64,000 bases of DNA, from NCBI GenBank assembly GCA_965601955.1, contig OZ271855.1, positions 1,426,001 through 1,490,000 of the forward strand, read 5' to 3'. A program made the position numbers and the translations under genes. The stretch comes from RHLJ01 sp965601955 (GTDB lineage: Bacteria > Bacteroidota > Rhodothermia > Balneolales > Balneolaceae). Below the pieces are notes generated by a model. That model saw nothing but the letters and a program-made list of their open reading frames with translations. It was not told the origin of the DNA and searched no databases. How positions within the stretch are numbered: position 1 is the first letter of the stretch; each line of letters starts with the position of its first letter. Positions 35,881-43,830 of this stretch are shown in pieces.

Positions 35881-37083
35881 TTAGCCTTTCGGAGTAAACG
35901 ATTGAATTCCGGTTATCTCTCTTCCCAAAATTAGCCCATGGATATCGTAGGTACCTTCGTAGGTGTTTACCGATTCCAGGTTCATCATATGATGGATAAT
36001 TCGGTAATCACCGGTAATACCATTGCCACCATGCATATCACGGGCTATTCGGGCAATTTCCAATGCCTTACCACAATTATTACGCTTGGCCAGGGAAGTC
36101 ATAGATGGGTGATCTCTGCCCTCATCCTTTAGTTTTCCTAGTCGAAGGGCCAGCATCTGCATAGCGGTAATATCGGTAAGCATATTAGCTAGTTTGGTTT
36201 GGATAAGCTGGTTAGCTGCTAAGGGTTTTCCAAATTGCTTACGGTCTAATACATATTGGCGAGCTTTCTGGTAGCAGAATTCAGCAGCACCAATGGTTCC
36301 CCAGGAAATGCCATACCGGGCACTATTCAGGCACATAAATGGGCCTTTAAGTCCCTTAATTTCAGGGAATACATTTTCATCAGGAACAAATACATCATCA
36401 AAGACCAGTTCTCCGGTTTCAGAAGCACGGAGACTCATTTTGTATTTGGTATGAGGAGCAGAAAAACCTTTCATTCCTTTTTCAAGAAGGAAGCCTCGAA
36501 TCACTCCTTCCTCATCTTTTGATTCTTTGGCTTTGGCCCATACTACGGCTACATCAGCGATAGGGGAGTTGGTGATCCACATTTTGGCGCCATTCATCTT
36601 CCAGCCGCCGTCTACTTTTACAGCGGTAGTTACCATGGACCCCGGATCAGAACCGTGATCAGGTTCTGTTAACCCAAAACAACCAATGATTTCTCCGGAT
36701 GCCAGTTCTGGAATAAAGCGTTGCTTTTGTTCTTCGGTACCAAAAACAGAAATCGGATACATCACTAAAGAAGACTGCACACTCATAAAGGATCGGTAGC
36801 CGGAATCAACCCGTTCTACCTCACGAGCTACCAAACCATAGGCTGTATAGCTGGCTCCACCACCTCCATATTCTTCCGGGATGGTTACCCCGAGTAATCC
36901 CATTTCACCCATTTCTCTGGCTATTTCTCTATCGAAAAACTCTTCGGTATTTCCTTTGAGTGCCCTGGGCTCAAGATTAGCCTGGGCATAATCCCGGGCG
37001 GTTTCCATGATAAGTTTGTCTTCTTCATTTAATTCGGATTCGAAGAGAAGAGCATCGTCGATATTGAAGAGGTTTTTAGCCAT
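35881..37083 (-). CDS. Glutaryl-CoA dehydrogenase-type acyl-CoA dehydrogenase
   Basis: 400 residues. Full-length acyl-CoA dehydrogenase with FAD. The active-site region reads NLESVNTYEGTYDIHGLILGREITG, whose Glu and surrounding residues are the glutaryl-CoA dehydrogenase signature (VNTYEGTxDIHxLILGR), rather than the medium/short-chain EGTSEVQ form. It is expected to oxidise and decarboxylate glutaryl-CoA to crotonyl-CoA in lysine/tryptophan breakdown, passing electrons to ETF. The etfAB-like fixAB genes are encoded just upstream on the same strand. Confidence 0.88.
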   Translation of the reverse strand: MAKNLFNIDDALLFESELNEEDKLIMETARDYAQANLEPRALKGNTEEFFDREIAREMGEMGLLGVTIPEEYGGGGASYTAYGLVAREVERVDSGYRSFMSVQSSLVMYPISVFGTEEQKQRFIPELASGEIIGCFGLTEPDHGSDPGSMVTTAVKVDGGWKMNGAKMWITNSPIADVAVVWAKAKESKDEEGVIRGFLLEKGMKGFSAPHTKYKMSLRASETGELVFDDVFVPDENVFPEIKGLKGPFMCLNSARYGISWGTIGAAEFCYQKARQYVLDRKQFGKPLAANQLIQTKLANMLTDITAMQMLALRLGKLKDEGRDHPSMTSLAKRNNCGKALEIARIARDMHGGNGITGDYRIIHHMMNLESVNTYEGTYDIHGLILGREITGIQSFTPKG

Positions 37084-37154
37084 TAGCTACACGTAAATAC
37101 TGGTCCAAAATTTAATTTCGGGATGTTAAGAATAATGGAGGTAAAAATGCTGAA

Positions 37155-38327
37155 TTAAGAAAGCGACTTTTTAAGCTCTCTGGCAATAATCAGGCGCTGC
37201 ACTTCCGATGTTCCTTCGCCGATAGTCATGAGCTTTGAATCTCGCAAGAAACGCTCCACATGATATTCTTTGGTGTATCCATACCCTCCATGAATTTGAA
37301 CTGCTTCAAGGGAAGCTTTTACAGATAGTTCAGAAGAGAACAGCTTAGCCATTGATGCTTCTGTGGTATATGGTTTTCCCTGGTCTTTAAGCGTTGCTGC
37401 TCTCCATACAAGCAATCTGGCTGCATCAATTTCAGTAGCCATATCTACCAGTTTACCTTCAATGTACTGGTTGTCACCAATGGGCTTGCCAAATTGCTTT
37501 CTTTCCTGGGAATATCTCAAAGACTCTTCCAGAGCTCCTCTTGCAATCCCAACTGAAAGTGCGGCGATTCCTACGCGGCCGCCATCCAGTACTTTCATGG
37601 TATCATAGAATCCTTTGCCTTCCTCTCCAAGAAGATTTTCAGCAGGTACTTTTACATTTTCAAAAACCACTTCAGTGGTATCCGAAGAGTTCATACCTAA
37701 TTTATGCATGCCTGGCCCCGGAGTAACTCCCTCACGATCGCCTTCTACCACAAAACCACTGATTCCTTTTGTGTCCATTTCTGGGTTTGTTTTGGCAAGC
37801 ACAATATAAATATCACCAACTGAACCCTGGGTAATAAAAATCTTTGAACCATTTATAATGTAGTGATCACCATCTCGTACAGCGGTAGTTTTCATTCCAG
37901 AGGAATCACTACCTGATCCTGGCTCAGTTAAACACCAGGCTCCTAAGTGTTCACCGGAGCATAAATCCGGCATATACTTCAGTTTCTGCTCATGATTTCC
38001 AGCAATAGCTATATGTCCGGTTCCTAAAGAAGTATGAGAAGCTACAGTTAGAGCAAGAGAAGCATCCCAACGAGCAATTTCTTCTAACACCAGGCAGAAA
38101 CTTAGGGTATCAAAACCGGCGCCTCCATATTGTTCAGGGTGATAGATGCCTAGCATTCCCATCTCTCCCAATTCCTTCACTATCTCCATTGGGAACTCCT
38201 TGCTGTTGTCTCGCTCCATTACAGTAGGAGCTACCGTTCTCTCTACAAATTCTTTAATACTATCACGAATCATTTTTTGATCTTCAGTGAGATCAAATGA
38301 AAGGCTTTGTTCTAATAATGTGTCCAT
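37155..38327 (-). CDS. Short/branched-chain acyl-CoA dehydrogenase
   Basis: 390 residues from the ATG at 38327 (the TTG directly before it is unlikely). FAD enzyme with the catalytic base Glu in MTIGEGTSEVQRLIIAREL, FAD-binding segments WCLTEPGSGSDSSGMKTTA and ITQGSVGDIYIV, and RKQFGKPIGDNQ. Butyryl-CoA/isovaleryl-type substrates are likely but length preference cannot be read. A 16-base near-perfect palindrome lies 34 bases upstream. Electrons probably go to FixA/FixB. Confidence 0.93.
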   Translation of the reverse strand: MDTLLEQSLSFDLTEDQKMIRDSIKEFVERTVAPTVMERDNSKEFPMEIVKELGEMGMLGIYHPEQYGGAGFDTLSFCLVLEEIARWDASLALTVASHTSLGTGHIAIAGNHEQKLKYMPDLCSGEHLGAWCLTEPGSGSDSSGMKTTAVRDGDHYIINGSKIFITQGSVGDIYIVLAKTNPEMDTKGISGFVVEGDREGVTPGPGMHKLGMNSSDTTEVVFENVKVPAENLLGEEGKGFYDTMKVLDGGRVGIAALSVGIARGALEESLRYSQERKQFGKPIGDNQYIEGKLVDMATEIDAARLLVWRAATLKDQGKPYTTEASMAKLFSSELSVKASLEAVQIHGGYGYTKEYHVERFLRDSKLMTIGEGTSEVQRLIIARELKKSLS

Positions 38328-38360
38328 CAACTATCCTTCTTTATTCATTAATTTTATTAT

Positions 38361-38376
38361 TTGGAACCGCTTCCAA
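38361..38376. promoter_or_regulatory. Palindromic operator candidate upstream of acyl-CoA dehydrogenase
   Basis: TTGGAACCGCTTCCAA, a 16-base palindrome with 14 of 16 positions symmetric. Its core TGGAACCGCTT recurs upstream of fixA at 41968-41978. No other copy was noticed in the window. A repressor common to both units, for example a TetR-type acyl-CoA sensor, is the simplest reading. Confidence 0.5.
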
Positions 38377-38444
38377 GATAACGCAATTAATGCAATAAAG
38401 CGTTCGCGATAGGATTAGTTTTTGTTAAAAGATTGGAAGGCTAA

Positions 38445-38747
38445 TTACCCAAAATTCCAGTTCACACCACGGCCAATTTCCGGATCTGGGAAATTCCAGT
38501 CTACAGCTCCCTGGTCGCACGCATACATACACGTTCCACATTCAATGCAATCTTCGACCTGGAAATGAACTTGTTGGTTGTCATCCATAGTATAGCAATT
38601 AGCAGGGCAAACCCAGGTGGTACACTTATGTGGGCACCCTGAATTACAGATGTCGGTATCAACAATGATGTGAGGCTTAATTTCTGATTTAGCCTGGTTG
38701 CGATAGCTAACAAGTCCCAGTCGCTCAGATAACTTTAGATTTTTCAT
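38445..38747 (-). CDS. fixX: Ferredoxin-like protein FixX
   Basis: 100 residues. A FixX-type ferredoxin with Cys-rich segments DTDICNSGCPHKCTTWVCPANCY and VEDCIECGTCMYACDQGAVDW, binding Fe-S. It is the electron-transfer partner of FixC, equivalent to the C-terminal ferredoxin domain of ETF-ubiquinone oxidoreductase. Its ATG overlaps the fixC stop by 4 bases, so the two are translationally coupled. Confidence 0.95.
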   Translation of the reverse strand: MKNLKLSERLGLVSYRNQAKSEIKPHIIVDTDICNSGCPHKCTTWVCPANCYTMDDNQQVHFQVEDCIECGTCMYACDQGAVDWNFPDPEIGRGVNWNFG

Positions 38748-40069
38748 AATGACTTCCGTGCTTTAAATCCGAGTTTAAGTAGTTCCCAGAGTGATGAATG
38801 TCGTTTAACAGCTCCAAGCAGCATCTTTTCAGATTTTGGAGTAGGCTCGTTCTTGATAGTGAAGAACTGACGGCCAAAATCACAGACCAGGTTCGGAACC
38901 TTTTGCTGCATAGTTTCTGTGTGAAGTAAGTGAACCGCTTCTTGGAAGTTGTTGATGTCTTTCATCACATAACTTTCATTTAACGCAGTTCGATAGTCTT
39001 TTAATGTAGCTGAAGAGTAATCGCCCTTCTCCTTAGCCTTAACTATAGTTTCTGCGGCTAGTATCCCTGATCTCATCGCATAATCCATCCCCTGGATTGC
39101 CTTTCCGGCATTCATTAGCAGGTTGGCTGCTTCTCCGGCAATCAGTACTCCATCTTTGTACAATTCTTTAGGCATCGCCCTGGAATCTCCAGAAGAAACC
39201 ACATGTGCTGAATACTCAACAATTTCTCCACCTTTAATGGTATCAGCAATAGTAGGATGAGTTTTGAAATGGTTAAGAAGATCATGGGGGCTTCTTTTCT
39301 TCTCTCGCATATCTTTGATGCCTACCACAAGGCCAAGTGAGATGGTATCTCGGTTGGTATAAAGAAATCCTCCGCCTTCTACACCATCCGTAGCCCAGCC
39401 CACAAACTCATTACTCATTCCGCTGAGGCCATTTAATTGGAATCGGTCTTCCAATACTTTTTGATCAAAGCGAATAATTTCTTTGATACCAGTTAGCATA
39501 TGATCGGCTGGAACATAGTTATCCTGAAGTCCAACCTGACGGGTAAGCAGGTTATTTACTCCTTCCGCGATAATTACCGAATCAGCATGGAATTCATCTT
39601 CCCCGGTTTTAATGCCCACTGCTTTTCCATCCTCCATCATCACTTCATCTACCTTAATGTTGGTAGCAATGAAGGAATCCATGGCGAAATCGCTGGCGTC
39701 AATGGCTTCCTGAACTTTCCCGGAAAGCCAGTTGTCAAATTTTGAACGAAGTACCACTACTCCCGAATAGGGAGTCTCCTCAAAGTGCCTGGATTTAAAA
39801 TCCAGGGAAAAAGTTGATTGATCGTCCATGAAGGTAAGCCGGCGGTGGTTGATGTAGCGTTCCCAACCTCCGTCCTCTTCTTCCCAGTAATTGGGAACTA
39901 GCTTTGCCAGATCACTTCCCCACAATACTCCACCGGAAACATTCTTTGCACCTGCAAATTCTCCGCGTTCAATAAGCAGAAACTTCATGTTATTCCGGGC
40001 GAGTGTCATGGCAGCGGCTAAGCCTGCAACACCCCCTCCGATTACAATACAATCAAATTTATCTTCCAT
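38744..40069 (-). CDS. fixC: ETF-quinone oxidoreductase flavoprotein FixC
   Basis: 441 residues. FAD-binding N-terminus CIVIGGGVAGLAAAMTLARN; KNVSGGVLWG and the central GFLYTNRDTISLGLVVGI are typical of FixC. With FixX it passes electrons from ETF to the membrane quinone, or in a bifurcating complex to both quinone and ferredoxin. It follows fixB after a 67-base spacer holding long alternative stem-loops. Confidence 0.96.
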   Translation of the reverse strand: MEDKFDCIVIGGGVAGLAAAMTLARNNMKFLLIERGEFAGAKNVSGGVLWGSDLAKLVPNYWEEEDGGWERYINHRRLTFMDDQSTFSLDFKSRHFEETPYSGVVVLRSKFDNWLSGKVQEAIDASDFAMDSFIATNIKVDEVMMEDGKAVGIKTGEDEFHADSVIIAEGVNNLLTRQVGLQDNYVPADHMLTGIKEIIRFDQKVLEDRFQLNGLSGMSNEFVGWATDGVEGGGFLYTNRDTISLGLVVGIKDMREKKRSPHDLLNHFKTHPTIADTIKGGEIVEYSAHVVSSGDSRAMPKELYKDGVLIAGEAANLLMNAGKAIQGMDYAMRSGILAAETIVKAKEKGDYSSATLKDYRTALNESYVMKDINNFQEAVHLLHTETMQQKVPNLVCDFGRQFFTIKNEPTPKSEKMLLGAVKRHSSLWELLKLGFKARKSL

Positions 40070-40075
40070 TTAAAA

Positions 40076-40139
40076 TAGCTTTGAGTTTTGAGCAGTGAGA
40101 GGGAATTACTCAATTCTCACATCTAACTGCTCAAAGCTA
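40076..40139 (-). other. Alternative stem-loops in the fixB-fixC spacer
   Basis: TAGCTTTGAG (40076-40085) can pair with CTCAAAGCTA (40130-40139), a perfect 10-bp stem, while TTTGAGCAGT (40087-40096) can pair with ACTGCTCAAA (40126-40135), extended by GTGAGA/TCTCAC. The two pairings share one arm and exclude each other. No T-run follows, so a terminator is unlikely. Confidence 0.7.
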
Positions 40140-41111
40140 GTTTTTTATTTTTTTCAATTCTTCGATGAATGGCGGAAGTACCTTGTATAAGTCTCCAACA
40201 ATGCCATAATCGGCTACTTCGAAAATAGGAGCATCCGGATCTTTATTGATGGCTACGATCACTTTACTATTAGCCATTCCAGCCACGTGCTGAATAGCAC
40301 CTGAAATCCCAACAGCAATATATAATTGAGGTGAAACTACTTTCCCGGTTTGCCCGATTTGTAAGCTAGGATCATAAATTCCTGCTTCCGTAAGGGCACG
40401 AGAAGCCCCGATTCCGGCGTGAAGCACTTCCGCAAGCTCACTAATCAATGCTTTTGCTTCTTCGTCTTTTACTCCTCTTCCAGCGGCAACAATAGCTTCT
40501 GCCTCATTTAGGTCAATGGTATCACCTGTAGCAGATACGATTTCACGTAGTGTAGCTCTGAGTGAATCTACATCCACAGAAACGGAAATATTAGTAACGC
40601 TAGCCTCGGTTGAAGCTTCAATTAAATCATAAGAGCCTGACCGAACTGACACAAGAATAGGGCTCCCTTCAACTTCTACATTAGCCATCATTTTGGCGGC
40701 CATTACAGGACGTTTTGCGGTTACTTTGCTTCCATCAAAATCAAAAGAAGAAACATCAGCCACCACTCCTGCTTTCTGGTTGGCGGCAAGAGCACCAAGA
40801 ATATCTTTTGTGCCCTCGGTAGATGCGAACGCCACTACACTGGGAGAACTTGACTCCATTACTTTTGCCAGAGCCGAAGTAAGCGGAGCATTTCTATGTT
40901 TATCGAATGAAGCATCTTCAACTACAAAAATTTCTGATGCACCATATTGTTGAACAGTACTGGTAAAAGAAGAAGCTGAAGGGTCGATAATAGCTGCAGT
41001 ACAGGTTAATCCGTTTGCATCTGCTACTTGCTTACTTCTTGAGAGAACTTCTAAGGATGAGCGTTTTACTTTACCTTCAGAGATGGCGACATAGGTTAAA
41101 ATTGAACTCAT
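40137..41111 (-). CDS. fixB: Electron transfer flavoprotein alpha subunit (FixB/EtfA)
   Basis: 324 residues. The C-terminal FAD-binding domain has the ETF-alpha signature: IVAAGRGVKD, GASRALTEAGIYDPSLQIGQTGKVVSP and the closing YIAVGISGAIQHVAGMANSKVIVAINKDPDAPIF. Accepts electrons from acyl-CoA dehydrogenases and donates them to FixC. Lies 50 bases downstream of fixA. Whether the complex bifurcates electrons, as in true FixABCX, is not decided by this sequence. Confidence 0.95.
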   Translation of the reverse strand: MSSILTYVAISEGKVKRSSLEVLSRSKQVADANGLTCTAAIIDPSASSFTSTVQQYGASEIFVVEDASFDKHRNAPLTSALAKVMESSSPSVVAFASTEGTKDILGALAANQKAGVVADVSSFDFDGSKVTAKRPVMAAKMMANVEVEGSPILVSVRSGSYDLIEASTEASVTNISVSVDVDSLRATLREIVSATGDTIDLNEAEAIVAAGRGVKDEEAKALISELAEVLHAGIGASRALTEAGIYDPSLQIGQTGKVVSPQLYIAVGISGAIQHVAGMANSKVIVAINKDPDAPIFEVADYGIVGDLYKVLPPFIEELKKIKN

Positions 41112-41161
41112 TAAACTATTAAATCGATTTTATATTCTTGTTTAGTGATTAGGGAGCACCC

Positions 41162-41932
41162 TTAAATCACATTGACTTCGGTATCAAGGAGTTGAGCTAC
41201 TTCTCGAGCAATTTCATCCGCTTCTCCTTCGAATTTCCTACCTGCTTTACGCGCTGGCTTATGTTCGTAGGAAGTTACCTTTGATGAAGCTCGTAGTTCA
41301 TCTTCTGACAGGTCAAGAGAGGAAAGCTCAATGGTGTCAATCGGCTTTCTTTTGGAAGCCATTATGCCCTTTAGATTTGGAATTCGTGGCTCGTTCATAT
41401 CATTTGAACAAGTGATGGCGCAAGGAAAAGGAAGGGCAATCATTTCCTGGCCAGTATCGCCCTGTCGCTTTACGACTAAGCTGTCGCCTTCTACTTCAAG
41501 TCCTACTGCATTAGTTGCATAGGGTAAATCAAGTGCTTCGGCCAGCATACTTCCCGTTAACCCGGAATCGGTATCTTGAGACTGCTTTCCAAGTGATAGT
41601 ACACCATACTCTTTATCCTTGAAAAAAGCTGAGAGGATGCTAGCGTAGCTTCCTGAATCAAAAGTGTTTTCTCCTTCAACTACAATATGATTTCCTTTGT
41701 GAGCACCCATTGCCAGTGCCTTCCTGATGGTTTCCGATGCTTTTGCTGAGCCAATACAAACTACCTCAACTTCTCCACCGTGCTTTTCAGTCAGGACCAG
41801 TGCTTCCTCTACTGCTGATGCGTCGTAGGCATTGAGTACCATGCGATCACCATCCATGATTAATTCACCGTCCTTAATTTGAAAGGGAGCACCAACATCT
41901 GGTACCATTTTAATACATACAAAAAATTTCAT
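41162..41932 (-). CDS. fixA: Electron transfer flavoprotein beta subunit (FixA/EtfB)
   Basis: 256 residues. The ETF-beta plan is clear: MKFFVCIKMVPDVGAPFQI, NAYDASAVEEALVL, VVCIGSAKASETIRKALAMGAHKG, SLGKQSQDTDSGLTGSMLAEALDLPYAT and PRIPNLKGIMASKRKPI near the end. Dimerises with FixB; first gene of fixABCX. Its upstream region carries a GTTCC/GGAAC inverted repeat sharing an 11-base core with the acyl-CoA dehydrogenase operator. Confidence 0.95.
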   Translation of the reverse strand: MKFFVCIKMVPDVGAPFQIKDGELIMDGDRMVLNAYDASAVEEALVLTEKHGGEVEVVCIGSAKASETIRKALAMGAHKGNHIVVEGENTFDSGSYASILSAFFKDKEYGVLSLGKQSQDTDSGLTGSMLAEALDLPYATNAVGLEVEGDSLVVKRQGDTGQEMIALPFPCAITCSNDMNEPRIPNLKGIMASKRKPIDTIELSSLDLSEDELRASSKVTSYEHKPARKAGRKFEGEADEIAREVAQLLDTEVNVI

Positions 41933-41960
41933 TCGCTCCGTAATTTTCGTCTTGATATTT

Positions 41961-41978
41961 GTTCCTGTGGAACCGCTT
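41961..41978. promoter_or_regulatory. Operator candidate upstream of fixA
   Basis: GTTCC (41961-41965), three bases, then GGAAC form an inverted repeat; the sequence continues as TGGAACCGCTT, identical over 11 bases to the core of the palindrome at 38361-38376. It lies about 30 bases before the fixA start. Confidence 0.45.
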
Positions 41979-42054
41979 TTTTAAGCCAAATAATATACAA
42001 CTTTGAAACAGAAAAAGTTTGCTCCAAGCCGATAAAGATGGAAGAAAAAGAAAG

Positions 42055-42984
42055 CTAGTTTTGTAATTCGCTATACTCGCTCAAATGGCCCTGATCCGTC
42101 TCTTGTAGAATATTATAGGCTTCAAGTTGTACACGGCTATCCGCGTCCCTGAAAATAGAAGCGATCTCTTTTGATTTGGAATCAAAGAAGAGGTCGTATA
42201 GAAAGTTGCTGGTTGATCTTCTTTTGGCGTCACGAATCTCTTCCAAACCGGATAAGACTTGTCTTCGTGCTTCCTCGGGACTTCTTGTAAAAGTGTCTAA
42301 TCCGAGGCGATGATAGGTGTAATAAGCGTTTCTGAGTGGGTGGTAATTGTTATTCAGGAGATCTGCAATCAGGACAAATCGATTTCGCAGGTTGTTACTA
42401 TTTCTGTTCCATCCAATTGTATTCTCATTTTGAGCTAAATCAACCACATTTTGAGCCAACTCAAAATAATCTGTTCCTCCTAGCGGAGAAAAGCTATCGA
42501 AATCATATCCAAGAATTAGATACATGTAGTAATCAATAAATCCAGTGAGAGATTCGAACTGCAATTCATCATGAATAAGGCTTCTGCCCTGCGGGTAGGA
42601 AAACTGCCAGGACTGATCACCAATAATAATCGAAGTAGTTTCAGCGGTAGTATTATAAATAGGCCTTCTTGCAGAGATCACTGTTTCTGCTACGAAATTG
42701 AAATCCTGATCACCATCTATCAGTACAATAGAAAGCTGACATGAAATGCGTTCTTGCTCCTGGAACTCAATCTCCGTCCATCTAAACTCATTGATGTAAT
42801 TCTCAAGATCTGTTTGGAGGGATTCTTTAACATATTCAAAGGATGTTCCTTCCAGATTTGTGTCATCAACATTTACCCTGCAATCGAATTCCTGCGCTAT
42901 AGACGTAACTGGTATTAACAGCAGTATTATCAAACCATGAATTCTTGCACTAAACACTTTTTTTATTCCTTTCAGATATATCAT
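42055..42984 (-). CDS. DUF4835 family protein, PorD-like
   Basis: 309 residues from the ATG at 42984, which opens a signal peptide ending LIPVTSIAQ; an ATG at 43050 would overlap the divergent gene and put 22 residues before the signal. The body matches DUF4835 proteins: the mature start EFDCRVNVDDTNLEG, then a glycine-poor alpha/beta protein with ESLTGFIDYYMYLILGYDFDSFSPLGGTDYF. DUF4835 includes proteins called PorD in T9SS surveys; the precise role is not established. It lies at a bidirectional promoter region with a PorV-like gene. Confidence 0.82.
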   Translation of the reverse strand: MIYLKGIKKVFSARIHGLIILLLIPVTSIAQEFDCRVNVDDTNLEGTSFEYVKESLQTDLENYINEFRWTEIEFQEQERISCQLSIVLIDGDQDFNFVAETVISARRPIYNTTAETTSIIIGDQSWQFSYPQGRSLIHDELQFESLTGFIDYYMYLILGYDFDSFSPLGGTDYFELAQNVVDLAQNENTIGWNRNSNNLRNRFVLIADLLNNNYHPLRNAYYTYHRLGLDTFTRSPEEARRQVLSGLEEIRDAKRRSTSNFLYDLFFDSKSKEIASIFRDADSRVQLEAYNILQETDQGHLSEYSELQN

Positions 42985-43021
42985 ATTGAGTAAACTTAAG
43001 CCAATGATACGAATACGAAGA

Positions 43022-43828
43022 ATGTCATATAAAATTTCTTTGCTGTTCATTATTTGTGCAATTCCTGCATATGTATCAGCTCAAACCACAATGGGGGCAA
43101 GAGAAATAAGCCTTGGGCAAGCTACTTCAGCGTTAAAAGATAGTAGGTGGGCTGTTTTTGCGAACCCTGCTCTTTTGAGTAATTCCTCATCTCAGGCTGG
43201 GTTTTATGGCTTAAGGAATTATGGTTTTGCAGAAATTACTGATGTGGCCGCCTTTGGGAGTATGCCTTCTTCGTTTGGGGTAACTGCTCTTGGCTTCCAC
43301 CGCTACGGTGATAATCTATTTAGTGAGACCAGGTTTAAACTTGGATATAAGAATGTGTGGGAGCAATTACATTTTGGTGCCACACTGAATTATAATCATA
43401 TCTCATTTGGAGGTGTTTATGGTTCAGGTGGAGCTTTAAGCTTAGATCTTGGTCTTGCATCTGAAATAACCGAACAATTATGGATTGGAGCTAAAGCAAC
43501 AAATCTAAGTCGTTCTTCTTATGAATTTTCTACAGATGAAGAAGATTTGGCAACGGATTTAAGCATTGGTCTTAGTTACCATTTGGAAGAGCAGGCTTTG
43601 CTAATTGTAGATGTAGTAAAGGATGTCCGGTTTCCAGTTTCATACCGGGGAGGTTTAGAAGTAGTAATTGTAGAAGGCTTTTTGGGTAGAGTTGGAATCA
43701 CCACAGAGCCACTTACTTATTCGTTTGGTTTTGGTTATGGAAAAGACTTCTGGGAAATAAATGTTGCTGTTCAACAGCATTATGCGCTTGGCTTAAGTCC
43801 CGGTTTTGATCTATTAATCAATCTCTAA
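43022..43828 (+). CDS. PorV/PorQ-like outer-membrane beta-barrel protein
   Basis: 268 residues from the ATG at 43022, which gives a clean signal peptide (MSYKISLLFIICAIPAYVSAQ); an ATG at 43004 is possible. The mature start TTMGAREISLGQATSALKDSRWAVFANPALLS is the plan of PorV/PorQ/FadL-like barrels (early Gly-Ala-Arg, then NPA). Strands end with Gly/aromatic residues to the C-terminal PGFDLLINL. It might be PorQ-like or an outer-membrane partner of the next gene, which follows after 2 bases. A role in secretion is inference. Confidence 0.72.
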   Translation: MSYKISLLFIICAIPAYVSAQTTMGAREISLGQATSALKDSRWAVFANPALLSNSSSQAGFYGLRNYGFAEITDVAAFGSMPSSFGVTALGFHRYGDNLFSETRFKLGYKNVWEQLHFGATLNYNHISFGGVYGSGGALSLDLGLASEITEQLWIGAKATNLSRSSYEFSTDEEDLATDLSIGLSYHLEEQALLIVDVVKDVRFPVSYRGGLEVVIVEGFLGRVGITTEPLTYSFGFGYGKDFWEINVAVQQHYALGLSPGFDLLINL

Positions 43829-43830
43829 CA

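Noticed and set aside
38501..38713. Second reading frame across fixX
   Set aside because: Shifted-frame shadow of fixX; the Cys pattern belongs to the fixX frame.
40076..40139. Terminator between fixB and fixC
   Set aside because: Strong stems but no following T-run on the minus strand, and fixC and fixX must be expressed with fixAB.
42985..43050. Longer N-terminus for the DUF4835 gene
   Set aside because: It would run into the divergent barrel gene and places a non-signal stretch ahead of the signal peptide beginning at 42984.
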